Below are positions 44,600 to 55,429 of a stretch of DNA of 64,000 nucleotides, in pieces. Position 1 is the stretch's first letter; each line of letters starts with the position of its first letter. The notes below the pieces were generated by a model. The model saw only the letters and a list, made by a program, of their open reading frames with translations, was not told the origin of the DNA and searched no databases. Source of the DNA: Nepenthes gracilis (taxonomy: Eukaryota > Streptophyta > Magnoliopsida > Caryophyllales > Nepenthaceae); assembly GCA_033239525.1 (NCBI GenBank), contig BSYO01000011.1, positions 7,717,973-7,781,972 on the forward strand, given 5' to 3'. The translations under genes were made by a program, and so were the position numbers.

Positions 44600-46159
44600 G
44601 GAGGAGATTGCTCCTACACTTCTCCGCCAGCTGCTCCGAGTTCTGCCCCGGGACCCCTGATGAATTTGGTGAGGTGGCCTCTGCGGATCAGTTCCTCAAT
44701 CTCTCTCTGTAGCGTCTTGCAGTCCTCAGTCGAATGCCCTGTAGAGCGGTGGAAGTCGCAGTACTTTGATTGGTTCCCAGAGTCCTTCTTTAGTGGTTTT
44801 GGCCACTTCAAGAACTTATCTTCGTGGATCTGCATGAGGACGTTCGAGCGCATGCCCGTTAGAGGCGTAAAGCTGGTGGGCCCGTACTCTCTGTGTTCTA
44901 GCGGCCCCGTCTTGTGCTGCTTCCGGTGGGAGCGATCACTGCCGCCGTACTTTCTTTTTCCCTCTCCAGGGAATGACCGAGGCTGATCTGCCCGTTCTGG
45001 ACGTTTTGCCTCGTTGGCCTCTTCTACTGTAGCGTAGGCCCGGGTAATGGACTCCGCCTCCCGAAAAGTATGGGGATTCTTGTGGGCCAGGTGCTTGAAG
45101 AAGTCCCCGTAGGTTAAAGCGGAGATGAAACTGTCTAGTTTCATCTCTTTCGTGATCCGAGGAATCCGCCTAGCCTCTGCCACAAAGCGGTCCAGGAATC
45201 GTCGTGGGTTCTCTCCGGGCTTCTACTTGATGTGGGAGAGGTGCCACGGTTGCTTCTCTTCCCATCCGCTCGAGGCATACTGAGTTAGGAAGAGATCCGT
45301 GAGCTCACGGAATCTGCCGATGATACCTGAAGGGAGGTGATGAAACCAGATGCGGGCATCTCCCTTCAGTGTGAGCGAGAAGCAGCGACAAATCGTTGAG
45401 TCTTTAAACCCTTATAGACTCAGATGGGTGCGAAAGTAATCGAGGTGGTCAGCCGGATCACTATTCCCATCCTACGAGTCAAGGAAAGGCATATAGAAAT
45501 CGGTGGGCAGTGGACGGTTCAGGATCTCCGCTGTGAAAGGAGATCTGTCCAGATCAATAGCGTGCTCATCGTCCTGGAACACGCGGTTCCAAATTTTATC
45601 CACTTGCGAATCTGCACGAGTGGCGTTGGCGGATCTCTTAGAGTTGAGGTAAGCCCTCAACTCCATTTTGCCCGTGGAGGGTCCAGTAGCCGATTGGCTA
45701 TTGCCTCCAGCGGACCTGGCAGTATTGAAGGCTCGCTCCTGGACAGCGTTCCCGTCTTCTGCCCGAGAGTATCGGGAAATTCTTCTCCCTAGATTTTCCC
45801 GCGGAGTTGTGCTCCCAGAGCATTCCTCAGGCCTGTTCCGGCCTAGAGCACGGGAGGAGGTTGGGATCAAATTATTTACGAGTCTCTCGAGCCTTTTGTC
45901 CAGTTTCTTTTTCCTTTGGCCACCTTTTTTGGTGGTTTAGCGAAGACGATCATGGGAGGAGCCGCCTCTCATCGCTCTTTGTTGAGAGTAGAGTATTTGG
46001 AGCGGATTGTTGGTTTGCATTTGCTCCATTAGTTGCTGGAAGTAGGGCGCTGGCATACCCGCCTGTTGTCCTGTTGACCAAGGTACCAGCAGCGTGGTCT
46101 TGACTGGGAGGAGTGACGTCTCTAGCGGGGTCGCTAGCTTGGGCTCTCGTGTTCACCAT
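44600..46159 (-). pseudogene. gag of the Tat element
   Basis: The ATG at 46159 opens MVNTRAQ, a usual start for Tat-type gag. Later parts in shifting frames include the capsid region: NRPLPTDFYMPFLDS near 45490, DHLDYFRTHLSL, CFSLTLKGDARIWFHHLP and LTDLFLTQYASS near 45300, FVAEARRIPRI and ESITRAYATVEEANEAKRPE near 45020. A zinc-finger-like CDFHRSTGHSTEDC lies near 44745-44705, followed by EELIRRGHLTKFIRGPGAE. Several stops, some at Gln codons, interrupt it. Confidence 0.88.
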
Positions 46160-46224
46160 TATGGATGAATCAGGTGGTGAAAAAAGAGCGCTGTGTAGAA
46201 TTGTGGTTGTCTTTTTGTAAGCGG

Positions 46225-46242
46225 TTCCCACAGACAGTGCCA
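46225..46242 (-). promoter_or_regulatory. Primer-binding site of the Tat element
   Basis: On the minus strand TGGCACTGTCTGTGGGAA begins two bases after the CATCA end of the 5' LTR. It resembles the TGGCGCCGTCTGTGGGAA type seen in Tat elements, with two changes. I cannot name the primer tRNA with certainty. Confidence 0.7.
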
Positions 46243-46243
46243 A

Positions 46244-47415
46244 TGATGTGTACCTGGATCCGACTTTGAACAGATTCGAATTTGTCTGGATAGTTTGATC
46301 CGGCTTCATTCCCTGAGTCTGAATCCTGCACACCACTAAAGCGAACAAGAGGTTAGCATGTCGGTAGGAGGTTGTCCCACCGAAAATACTCCGACGCTCA
46401 AGTTAGTAAAAACCTTCTAAGTAAGAAAGGTAAACAGAAAAGCAAGAGAGAGACAGAATAGGATGGTCGGGAGTGTTGGCCCGTTGACAATGTGAGTTCT
46501 CGCTTCCTGCTCACAGAGAGCATGAGGAAGCGACGTTCCAAAAGCGTGGGAGCTTTAGGAAATGATTCTCAGAAGGCCGGAAATGTCTCCTAGAGTCCGG
46601 AGGCCTTTGGTGGATTTCAAAGATGAACGCTTGTATAGAGAGAAAGAGAAGACGTATCTCTGTTCAAGCTCTGTAAGCGTTCATGGGTGAGACTATAGGA
46701 AGTCTTTTAGGGAGCTTGTTCTCAGTATTCTCAGGAGGACTAGTTAGAGAGTGGTCAAGAGAGCTTCTGTTTCTGAGGAAGCTTTCGTGTTTGTTCGTGA
46801 GCTTGTGTCTGAGAATGGCTAGAGTGAGCTTGTAAAGGCATGTAAGCGTGTCTGTCCTCTAGAATGAAGACTTTAAGCTTTTATGGACAGCAGGTGAGCC
46901 ACCTTCTCTGGGCAATGTGGCGTGTTCATCTTGGACTAGCAATGGCGGCCTTCTCAGAATTGGTGGGTTTGACAGTCGTGATTTGATGGATCCTCTTTCT
47001 GCTGAACAGTGTAACGGATATTCAAATCATCTCATGCTTTTGTGACCATTTTGTTGGCGCTGAGTTCATTGCGGCCTTTTTGGAGAAGATCAGCTTTTTG
47101 GAAAGGCATGTGATCATGAAAGGATCGTTGCTTTTTGTGCACGTGTTTGGCTGCCAATTTGGGCCTGGGCCGTAGTAGGTTTAAAGCCTTTTTGGCCTAT
47201 TGTTACAGTACATCCGGTTAACGTTCGAGTTGACCGTCTGTACGCAAATTGGCCGTCTGCTGATGTCCCGACGGTCAACGCTGGCGTTGATCGTCTTGGG
47301 CCTTTCAGGATTTAGGCCTTCGCCTCCTGTTGGGCCGTTATTTGAGTTGACCGTCCAACAAGCCATTTGGGCATTCTTTGACCGTGGGCCAGCCCATATT
47401 ATGGTATACCCATCA
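46244..47415 (-). repeat. 5' LTR of the Tat element (1172 bp)
   Basis: Plus-strand ends are TGATGTGTACC and TATACCCATCA. The part at 47225-47415, absent from the other LTR, holds several GTTGACCGTC-type motifs in both orientations. Confidence 0.88.
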
Positions 47416-47420
47416 GTTGG

Positions 47421-47510
47421 TGAGTGAGTTTTAATTCCATATAATAAGTGATGCCCTTACTATTTGATAATTATTTTCTTATTTTTTGGCATATTAGATA
47501 CATCCACCGC
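47421..47510. repeat. Continuation of dispersed repeat copy 1, beyond the Tat element
   Basis: TGAGTGAGTTTTAATTCCATAT and GCATATTAGATACATCC correspond to 49473-49555 in copy 2. The homologous repeat is therefore collinear across the Tat insertion. Confidence 0.6.
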
Positions 47511-49099
47511 GTTCTTTCTTTCCCATTTGGCAGAATCTTCCCCATAACCCAATTCCCTTTATTTTTCTTTTCATTGTAGATTCATCTTACCCCTCTCCCA
47601 AGTTGTCACTCCCTCATTATTCTGTCGGTGTTAATTAATTCGAATACAAGCATCCTATCCTACTTGAGAAGTTGTTTTTTTGTTGTTCAGTATTTTTTTA
47701 AATTTTGTCATGCATCAACTAATATCAAAGAATGTTATGGTGAGGATGTCTCGAAAAATGATGTCATACTCGAAATTAATTTGAAAGAAAAATTTGACGA
47801 AATAAAATGAGACAATTTTGGTATATAAAAACTGCTGGACGAAATTGTAAAAGAGGTTGCTGTAGCATGGAGTTCTAAATGCGGTAATATCATAATTTTG
47901 ACGATAAATTTGATTCTAAAGTTTGTGCCGATTGAATTGTTACCTAGGACTTAAATTTCAATAGAAAGAGTACGATGAAAGACATAAAAACAAGATTCAT
48001 TACTATCAATCTTAAAGAAGCCGCCATCACTTGGTGGCAAACAAAAATACCTGAGAAAACCAAATATATCCCCATATCACCACTTGGATTGAGATAAAAA
48101 AACAATTGATGAGAGATATTTACTTTTTGATTATATTCCCATCCTAAATTAAGAGAAATTAAAAAACTACCTTTTGAATGCCAACGAAATATCAACAATG
48201 AAGGAAAAGAGGAGTATGCCCAACCGGTTGATGCCCTTATTTTCGAGTCCAAAGGCCACACAACAAAAATTTGTGTTCATAACAACCATGAGGGGGTTTT
48301 TGTTTTATTAAAGGATGAGTCAAAACAGGAGCATGTGAGTTCTCGAATCTGCTCACACAAAGTAGACAACACCCAATTCATCTAGTTAGATAAATCTGCC
48401 CATATCCCAACAAAAATTAAATAATGTAAAGATGTCATGGAGTCAGATAACCACATCAAAACTAAAGCAACTAAGCACCTTGAAAAGCTTCCAATGAATG
48501 TTTTAAAGTGGGAAGACCACCTACAACCCCTCAAAATAGATGCAATAATCTTTAACAAGGATTGCCAAATACAATTTCTCATCTAAAAATTTGAGACAAC
48601 CCAAGTTGACATGGCTCTCTATGGATGCTTGTTATATGATGTGGAAGAGACATGACATTTTTTTCCGAAGAAGAGTTTCTAGACCCATTGAGGCCAATGC
48701 CCTGAATCATTTTGCTAAACCCATCCCACAACCCGAGTTTTCATTATAGTATCGAGCCACATATTTTTTCACTTTAGACCTCTTATATCCAGTCATGCCT
48801 CACACAAAGTCCTCTACTAAATCCCAAGTCAAATACCACTTTAAAATAATTAGTTCATGAAGCATCACTGCCTGTAAGAATATGTACATTTAATATTTTT
48901 AGTGATAGAAATATAAAGTCAAATATAAAAATTTCTTATAGATCCCTTTGAAATTTTGGGAAGACATAATACTTTCGAACTCAAAAATGTATTTTTTGAA
49001 AGAAATGAGAATTATGTAGGTGTATCCTTGAACCCACTATAGCAAGTGTTCTGAAAAAAAAAAAAAAAGACCCATAATAAAGTCATAATATTTCCAATA
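47511..49099 (+). pseudogene. Decayed gypsy gag-like sequence
   Basis: At about 47985-48115 the plus strand reads, with breaks, TRFITINLKEAAITWWQTKI followed by ISTTWIEIKKQLMRDIYF. This matches the Retrotrans_gag capsid region, where a WW or WWxxL motif is followed by TWxELxxxxxxRF. Further downstream (to about 48700) short open pieces remain but no protease or RT was recognised. It lies between the two copies of the dispersed repeat, so it may be the interior of a deleted retrotransposon with those repeats as ends. Confidence 0.5.
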
Positions 49100-49560
49100 C
49101 TTGAAAGTTGGCTTCATGGTTTTTATTTTTTAAAGGGACAGCCTTTAACCCGATTAGTATAGTCCTCAATATTAACTACAAAATGGATTTAGTTAAGATG
49201 TGCAACATCATAAATGATAGGAGGAGTTCCAAACGTAAGAGGTCGTGCATGATCAAGAGGGTTTTAGGTTGGCTTCAACAAAATGTCAAGCAACCCCTCT
49301 TATAAATTGATGCTCCTAATTTTATCAATACTAGGGCTGAGTAAATAATCAAATCTCATTTTAGGAATAAAAGTACAATTTCTTACATAGTCTTTGATCA
49401 TCCGATTGGTTAACATATCCCACTCTACTAGATTGAGTAAGCTTCTAAGTGGATTATTATAAGGTTGAGTGAATCAATTTTCATATTGTAATCTCTATTT
49501 TTTAATATTATTTTATAATTTGACATATTAGATATATACTTATCATTCTTATTTAGTTTA
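49100..49560. repeat. Dispersed repeat, copy 2
   Basis: Uninterrupted counterpart of 37950-38252 plus 47421-47510, with roughly 25-30 percent divergence by eye. A 65-codon open frame at 49108-49305 is an accident of this repeat, since it is broken in copy 1. Confidence 0.65.
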
Positions 49561-49958
49561 GAACATCATTAGCTGATGATAGGGTTAATGGTTTTACTGG
49601 TAAATTATCGACAATACAATGGAGGGTTTCATCTGTTGATGATTTGGGTAAGATCACATCATAATTCATGACGATGGTATCTATATTGGGTAAAAGGTTT
49701 GAAAATTACTTCATGTTTTAAAAAACTTATTCATATAGTTAGAAATGAATTTGACATTTTTGCCCCGGTAGCGTCAAGAAAATATATTTTAAACATTTTA
49801 TATAATTAATTGTATATTTATTAAAAAAAAAATATACAACGATATCTGAAAAAATGTGTAAAAGAGTTACCTCCAATCACTTTTCCTTTAGCCATTAATC
49901 AATCGATTACAGCCGGCATCGCGGCAAGAAGTGGATTATCCTCGGGAAAGCCACCGTT

Positions 49959-50354
49959 ATGTCACTCATCAGCAGCTGCCCGTTCCACTTCCATGGGAAA
50001 GTTTCCTACACAAGTCTCTGTCTGCTTCCTCAGATGCACCTCGTGGCATCCTATTCTTCCAACCCTAAAGACGGCACTCACGTGAGAAGAAACAGAACAG
50101 TCGTCCTCAGAACAGTATATAAGGGAACGCCGAGGTTCACAATCCAGGCTTCGTCAGGAAGCCCAACAGCGGAGTCAATCTCTGGCGCTGACAAAATTTT
50201 AACGCCTTCGGCGCGGTTGAATTCCGCTTCCGATGTTGTGACCAACTTCTATGGAGGAATCAACAGCCATGAACTCGCCGCTGTTGAAGGCCTCATTGCC
50301 GAAAACTGCGTCTACGAGGATCTCATTTTCCCTCGGCCTTTTGTTGGCCGCAAG
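49959..50354 (+). CDS. First exon of a plastid-targeted SnoaL/NTF2-like protein
   Basis: The ATG at 49959 starts a 132-codon exon. Residues 1 to about 60 are rich in Ser, Thr, Arg and Lys and poor in acidic residues, as in a chloroplast transit peptide. From about residue 88 the sequence SASDVVTNFYGGINSHELAA, then NCVYEDLIFPRPFVGRK, is the start of a SnoaL-like (NTF2 fold) domain found in plant chloroplast proteins of unknown role. The donor CAAG|GTAACA at 50354/50355 follows GRK, where the family normally continues. The frame runs 11 codons past the donor before a stop, which is not coding. I found no second exon in the remaining 13.6 kb, so intron 1 is very long or the gene is truncated. 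Confidence 0.82.
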
Positions 50355-50452
50355 GTAACACACTCTTTTCGTCTTGAGGATATCTGAAAAACTAGGGTTA
50401 TGATATCATTCGGATATATCTAGCAGATTGTTTGAAATATACTCTTACCCAT

Positions 50453-50974
50453 GTTTGGTCAGATGGAATTAAAGTGGAATGAAATTTCTATTCTCGGGAA
50501 TAGAAATTTTCTTTTTTTTGGTTAGCTTTTGGATAGGAATAACGATTCCCTAGAAATTATTATTCTTACACATGTGAAAATAATAATTTTTATATATTAT
50601 TATTATTAATTATTAGGTATTATTATTATTATTAGATATTATTATTACATATTATTATATATTATTATTATTATTATTACTACATATTATTATTCTTATA
50701 TTTATTATTATTATTATTTGTTAAGTATTATTATTATATTTAATAATAATAATTATTAATATTAATAGTAATATTATTATTATTATTACTACTACTACTA
50801 TTCCCACATTATTCCTCATATTGTTCTACAAACCAAACAATGGAATACTAATTCTCACCTTATTCTATTCCAATAACCAAATATAAGAATAACAATTTTA
50901 ACTCTATTCTCATCCTTTTTTATTCCCTGGAATAACTATTCTATTTTTACATTATTCTATTCCAGCAACCAAAC
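50453..50974. mobile_element. Probable MITE in the first intron of the SnoaL-like gene
   Basis: The left end GTTTGGTCAGATGGAATT and the right end (inverted) GTTTGGTTGCTGGAATAG form imperfect terminal inverted repeats, with further inverted GGAATA/TATTCC blocks inside. The 522-bp element has no coding capacity. The target duplication is not clear (TAC may flank both ends), so superfamily is left open; PIF/Harbinger or hAT are candidates. Confidence 0.55.
50590..50800. repeat. (TTA/ATT)n-rich microsatellite inside the MITE
   Basis: Interrupted ATT and TTA runs fill most of this stretch, probably by expansion within the MITE after insertion. Confidence 0.85.
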
Positions 50975-50989
50975 GTACTGTTGGGGTTA

Positions 50990-53680
50990 GAATTACCCAC
51001 ATCACAGTTATGTCTACTAATTTATGATTAAATATTAGAATTTGATATATATTTTTTTAATAGGTTGCATCTTTAATGGAAATGAGATTTTTATAATTAC
51101 GAATCAATCATCTTTCGATCCATTATTTGTCGCTCATAATAACGAGCGATTTTTTTTTTTTTTTAGATTTTGAGGGGCACTTTTTTACTTAAATTTAAAA
51201 TAAGTTTTGTTAACTTTTCATTTGACGTTATGATTTTTAAGTGGCTCCTCATAAAACTACAAAAACACACTTTTATACGGAATTTCTATTGAAAGTTTAA
51301 TTTTGCTTACTGAATTATAAAATAATATAATAATTTAACCATAATTGAGATATTTAATCTTACATAGTTTTATAGTTAATGGATTACTGTACTGGAATTC
51401 TTACAGAGCTTATAATTTCATGCTCAAATTGAAGCAATTTCTAGTTAATGTTGGATTAGAAAAGAGTTATCTTCTGAAATGTCGTTAATTGAAGTTCACG
51501 TTGTCTGCATACTATGCAGGCGTATTTGGGTGTGACTCAATTACATTAAGATCAGATCAACCTAAATGGAAATATAACTGAAATTTCCATGAGCTTGTTT
51601 GAGGGTAAGATCCATTTTGGTTCCCTGACGATCATCCAAATTGTTGGTAAATTGGTTTTGTGGTTTGGAACTGCATTGGTGCGCTGCTGGGAGGTTGTGC
51701 TTGCACCTATGGCCTGTCCATGGTCATGGTCTGCTACTGTGAGGCCATTGTGACCACGGAGTAGCTCAACCTTTTTGGTTAGGAATAATATAAAGCTTGT
51801 TTTGCCTTCTGCTAAGAGAACATCTTATAAAAAGGTAGTCATCATATATCTAACACTTCGATCCTGTTGAAGACTAGTACAGAAGCTGGAAAAGACATAA
51901 GGTGGGTCATAGAGTGAGGAATTAGATATATGTTCCTTCATGATTTTCCCATAGCTGTACCAACACTACAAGCACGAAAAATTATACAGCAACATTTTGA
52001 TTGCCTAAAATTAGACAAAAAAAAGCCCCCTCCCTCTAAGCCCTGGTGAAAGATGCACCAGTATCTGGACTTTTATCAAACAATGCATTTGTATCTCTAG
52101 GCTTAAATTTTACTTGCACCCTTTACTACTTCCCATGCTTTTTTATTGTTAGAAGATAGGACTCTTCTAAGCATCTCTTAGGTGGTTTGATTAGTAACTC
52201 CACATGGAATTATCCTGACAACTACTCAATTCTGAAAATAAAAACTACTACTCTGTGGATAACCCATAACAACCTTTAGCAAATAAAAAGGAGAAATAAA
52301 TGTGGAAGAGAAGCACTTGAGTAGGTTTTCTGTTTTAGTACAAAATCTTGGAAAAAGCCACACCTCACATACTCCCCCACATAACTCAGACACTGCAGTT
52401 GCACCACCTCCTTTCCGTCTCCAGTTCCAGGTACACTAACCTGGGAAAATAGGAAAATAACTATCTTCTCCCCTGTCATATCTGCTCATCATTCTCTTGA
52501 CGGCATGCAAATTGCACCACAGCTTTGACCGTGACCATTTGTCCAACCAAGTGAAACAAGTTTGAAATATCAAAATGCAAATAAAGTGAGCCTAAAATAG
52601 GGGGACTGTTTGTACCTACAAAATTTTTTAGGCCAATACGAGTGTGACAATCACATTAAACTTATACAGAAAAAAGGAGATAACTTCCATCAAACAGAAA
52701 AGGGAAATGAATTATACTCATAGTTCTCAACAATTCCATGTGATTTTGGTTTAAGTGTCCGAAATCTTTGAACAACCAACTATTGCAGCGGTTTTTACAA
52801 GGGAAATGTATAGAGAGGAATAAGGAAGGAAGGCGGCCAGCTTAACGATTTATCATCAACACTTCACTTGTTTGGACGTTACCAAGTGAAAATATTTTCC
52901 ATTGAAAGCATATCCAACGGAAAACAATTATCTTTTCGTTATTTTCTTTCATTGGCTGAAGTAAAATAATTTTCTTGTGATGTACTTTCAACTGTTTTGC
53001 AGAATTAAAAATTCTGAAATTTTTATTTTCCTATTCTTACACAAGCACTATTACACTCTATACCACATCCAACGTCCATAACATCCTCACTGTCAACTTG
53101 AAGACCACAAAATTGTTGGTGCATCTGTCATTAGGAATGCTTAGAGAATGTGGGTGGAAGTCTCAAGAGTTAAAATTATAAAATTGTGGGTGTGAGTTTC
53201 AAGCTCATTCAAAAGTCTTAAGCTTTGACGGAGTTTGCTTTGGTAGTTATTTCTACTATTCCTCTATGCAAAAAATCGGAAATTTGGTGATTCAAAGTTA
53301 TGGGAATTTAGTGTTCCATTTAAGATGGTGTTTTGGAAAGTTTCAATATTTGTGGTTGATTTACTTCCCATGGATAGCTCCCCATAAGAGCCATCACTTG
53401 GCTAGTTTTCATTGTAACACACATCATTGTTTGAAGCTTTCGATTCTCTATTATGATAAGCTTTGTTTGTGAGATAAAATTTTTTTCGTTATTTGTGAGT
53501 TTTTTGTTAACCACTTGTAATCTTAAAGAAGATAATGAATTTAGACATCAATTCCTTAGGCGTACTTCACATTTGAGGGAACCATGCAAAAATCTCGTGT
53601 TCTTTTTAATTTCTTTTTCTTTCATCATTCAGACATGTGGGAATTCATTTTCTCAGCAGACGTTTCTACCACTATCACTA
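50990..53680. other. Putative intron or intergenic sequence, nothing recognised
   Basis: Moderately AT-rich, with no retrotransposon domain, no clear exon of the SnoaL-like gene and no long repeat. Confidence 0.45.
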
Positions 53681-53689
53681 TGATACCAA

Positions 53690-54222
53690 CGATATTTGGG
53701 CGGGCTCTAGAACTAATGGCATGATATAAATAATGATGCAGGGAAGGGGAAATAGGGGAAGGAAGAGGAAAAGAAAGGGGAAAGGGGAGAAATCGAGAAG
53801 AGGATAGAATAAAGAGAAGCAGAGATTATAAGGAAGAAGAAAGGACAATAATAATTTGTCAATATTAATTTAATTTCATTAATCACTTGTTACAAAAAAA
53901 GTAGGACCCTTATATATAGATATTTGCTTGTAAGTTATTTAGAAATTAGACGTGATTTCCTAATTAATAGTGACCTAAAATAAAAAAAATAATGACAACA
54001 AATTCTAAGATATTTTAGGGTTACGAAAATTATAAAATTTCAGAAATTTTTAGAAGATTGTAAAATATAGAACAAATCAAATCAAATCTCCTATATATGA
54101 AATCAAATCTCTTCAATATCCTGAGATGTCCACATCAACTCTGTCAGCGTATGACAAAGATTTGACCCTAACAAGTAAGGCTCTTATCGTCAATCTCTCA
54201 ACCATAAGTTTAGTTGTTAATA
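53690..54222 (-). repeat. LTR of a decayed minus-strand chromovirus
   Basis: The upper edge lies after the purine tract AGGGGAGGAC (minus strand, 54223-54232) and opens TATTAACAAC, probably once TGTTAAC. A TATATATAAGGG box reads on the minus strand near 53911-53922. On the minus strand TTGGTATCATAG (53678-53689), resembling a tRNA-Met primer-binding site, follows the lower edge. The lower boundary is uncertain. Confidence 0.55.
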
Positions 54223-54399
54223 GTCCTCCCCTGATTCTTATAGACATATAAGCAGTGGCTGAAGTCTAATAGCTCCATCCTCTCCTTTCGAATGAAAAAA
54301 AACTTGGGTGTGGCAACAGTCAATCTTACTGACTTTAATAAAACTCTAAAATGTCTAAATTTAATTGTTGGAGTGCCTTTCTAGAAATTCAAACAATGT

Positions 54400-55400
54400 C
54401 GAATCTGGTTGGCCAACCTAATAAATAAGGAAGCGTTGAACCTTTCTATCCCTAGTGAATATAATCTGTTCATCTAAAATAATATCAATTTTATTTGTGT
54501 ACTGGTATGGTTAATAATGGTGTCAAAGTGGGTAATGTTTCAATCTTTGGCTCATCTAGGGAAATTATAAATGGACATCTAGTGGGTTGAAACTACCTTT
54601 ATAAACAATTAAGTTGTCGACATTGAAAATATGAGGAAAATCAAAATGAGATAGAATATTAATAATATGTGTATTTAGTTCAATACATTATAAAATTTTA
54701 AATGGATTAGAACTATTAGTCTATAATTTAGAAATAGGCTTAGATGGTGCCATTCTGGTCTAATTCGAATTATGACATAATCACCAATATTAAATTTAAC
54801 CTATCTTTTATGCACATCTGCTTGAAGTTTATATGATGTATTATTTATTTCTAGTTATTTATTAATCTTGATATTGAATATAAAAGTTTTCTAGATTTAT
54901 AGTCATGCAGAATCTCAGATAGACTCATGCCTATAAATCTATTAACAAATGTATATTATATGTAAGTTGGGCCCTAAAAAGAATAAAATCCCAATTCCTA
55001 AAGTTTTCTTGAACCAAACATTTTAATAAGTTTTCTATATTCCGGTTAACAATCTCAGTAAGACCATCTTTCTACAGGTGTCTGCAGTGAAAAATATTTG
55101 TTTGGTACCAACCACTTGTCATAGAATCTTTCAAAAGTGATTAATAAAATGAACATTCCTGTTCGTTATAATAGTCTTAAGATCATATAACTTGATAATC
55201 TAATCAAAATAGAGTTTAGCAACCTAAAAAGTATAAGAAATTTTACTACAATGGATATAGTGGGCTATTTTAAGAAAATGATCCACAACAATAAAACGAT
55301 CCACGCATCCTGCCAATACATGGCATAGGAACACATCCCATCATGTCAAATTGATTATTTGATGCCGTGATATTTATTGATATATCGATACACATTGTTT
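54400..55400 (-). pseudogene. Chromovirus integrase remnant (Reina/CRM/Galadriel-like)
   Basis: On the minus strand the sequence reads, with stops, VVDHFLKIAHYIHCSK near 55290, VAKLYFD, IKLYDLKTIITN near 55190-55160 (relatives: SDRD), then FVNRFIGMSLSEI near 54950-54910 and the C-terminal IMSIRIRPEWHH near 54770. Downstream a frame similar to the domain that ends in FNI or FNVADL is present. This fits the integrase of chromoviruses other than the Tekay type. No RT was recognised above 55400. Confidence 0.7.
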
Positions 55401-55429
55401 ATAGGAGTGTAAGCATCCTCTAAAACTAT

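Larger units (their letters stand above)
38253..47415 (-). mobile_element. Tat-lineage Ty3/gypsy retrotransposon (minus strand), inactivated
   Basis: The 9.2-kb element has TGATG/CATCA ends and TSD GTTGG (38248-38252 and 47416-47420). The 5' LTR is at 46244-47415 and a shortened 3' LTR at 38253 to about 39243. The primer-binding site reads TGGCACTGTCTGTGGG. gag-pol runs from 46159 down to 40711. A second, archaeal-type RNase H beside the usual one, and an EELIRRGHLTKFIRGPGAE gag segment, point to the Tat lineage. An extra ORF on the opposite strand sits between pol and the 3' LTR. Multiple stops make the copy non-autonomous. Confidence 0.9.

Noticed and set aside
44660..46103. Plus-strand open frames of about 90-122 codons in the Tat element
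   Set aside because: They mirror the gag frame on the minus strand, which carries the recognisable motifs.
47225..47415. GTTGACCGTC motifs at the end of the Tat 5' LTR considered as the same repeat family as the gypsy W-box cluster
   Set aside because: Only the short core is shared; flanking sequence and spacing differ, so common origin is not supported.
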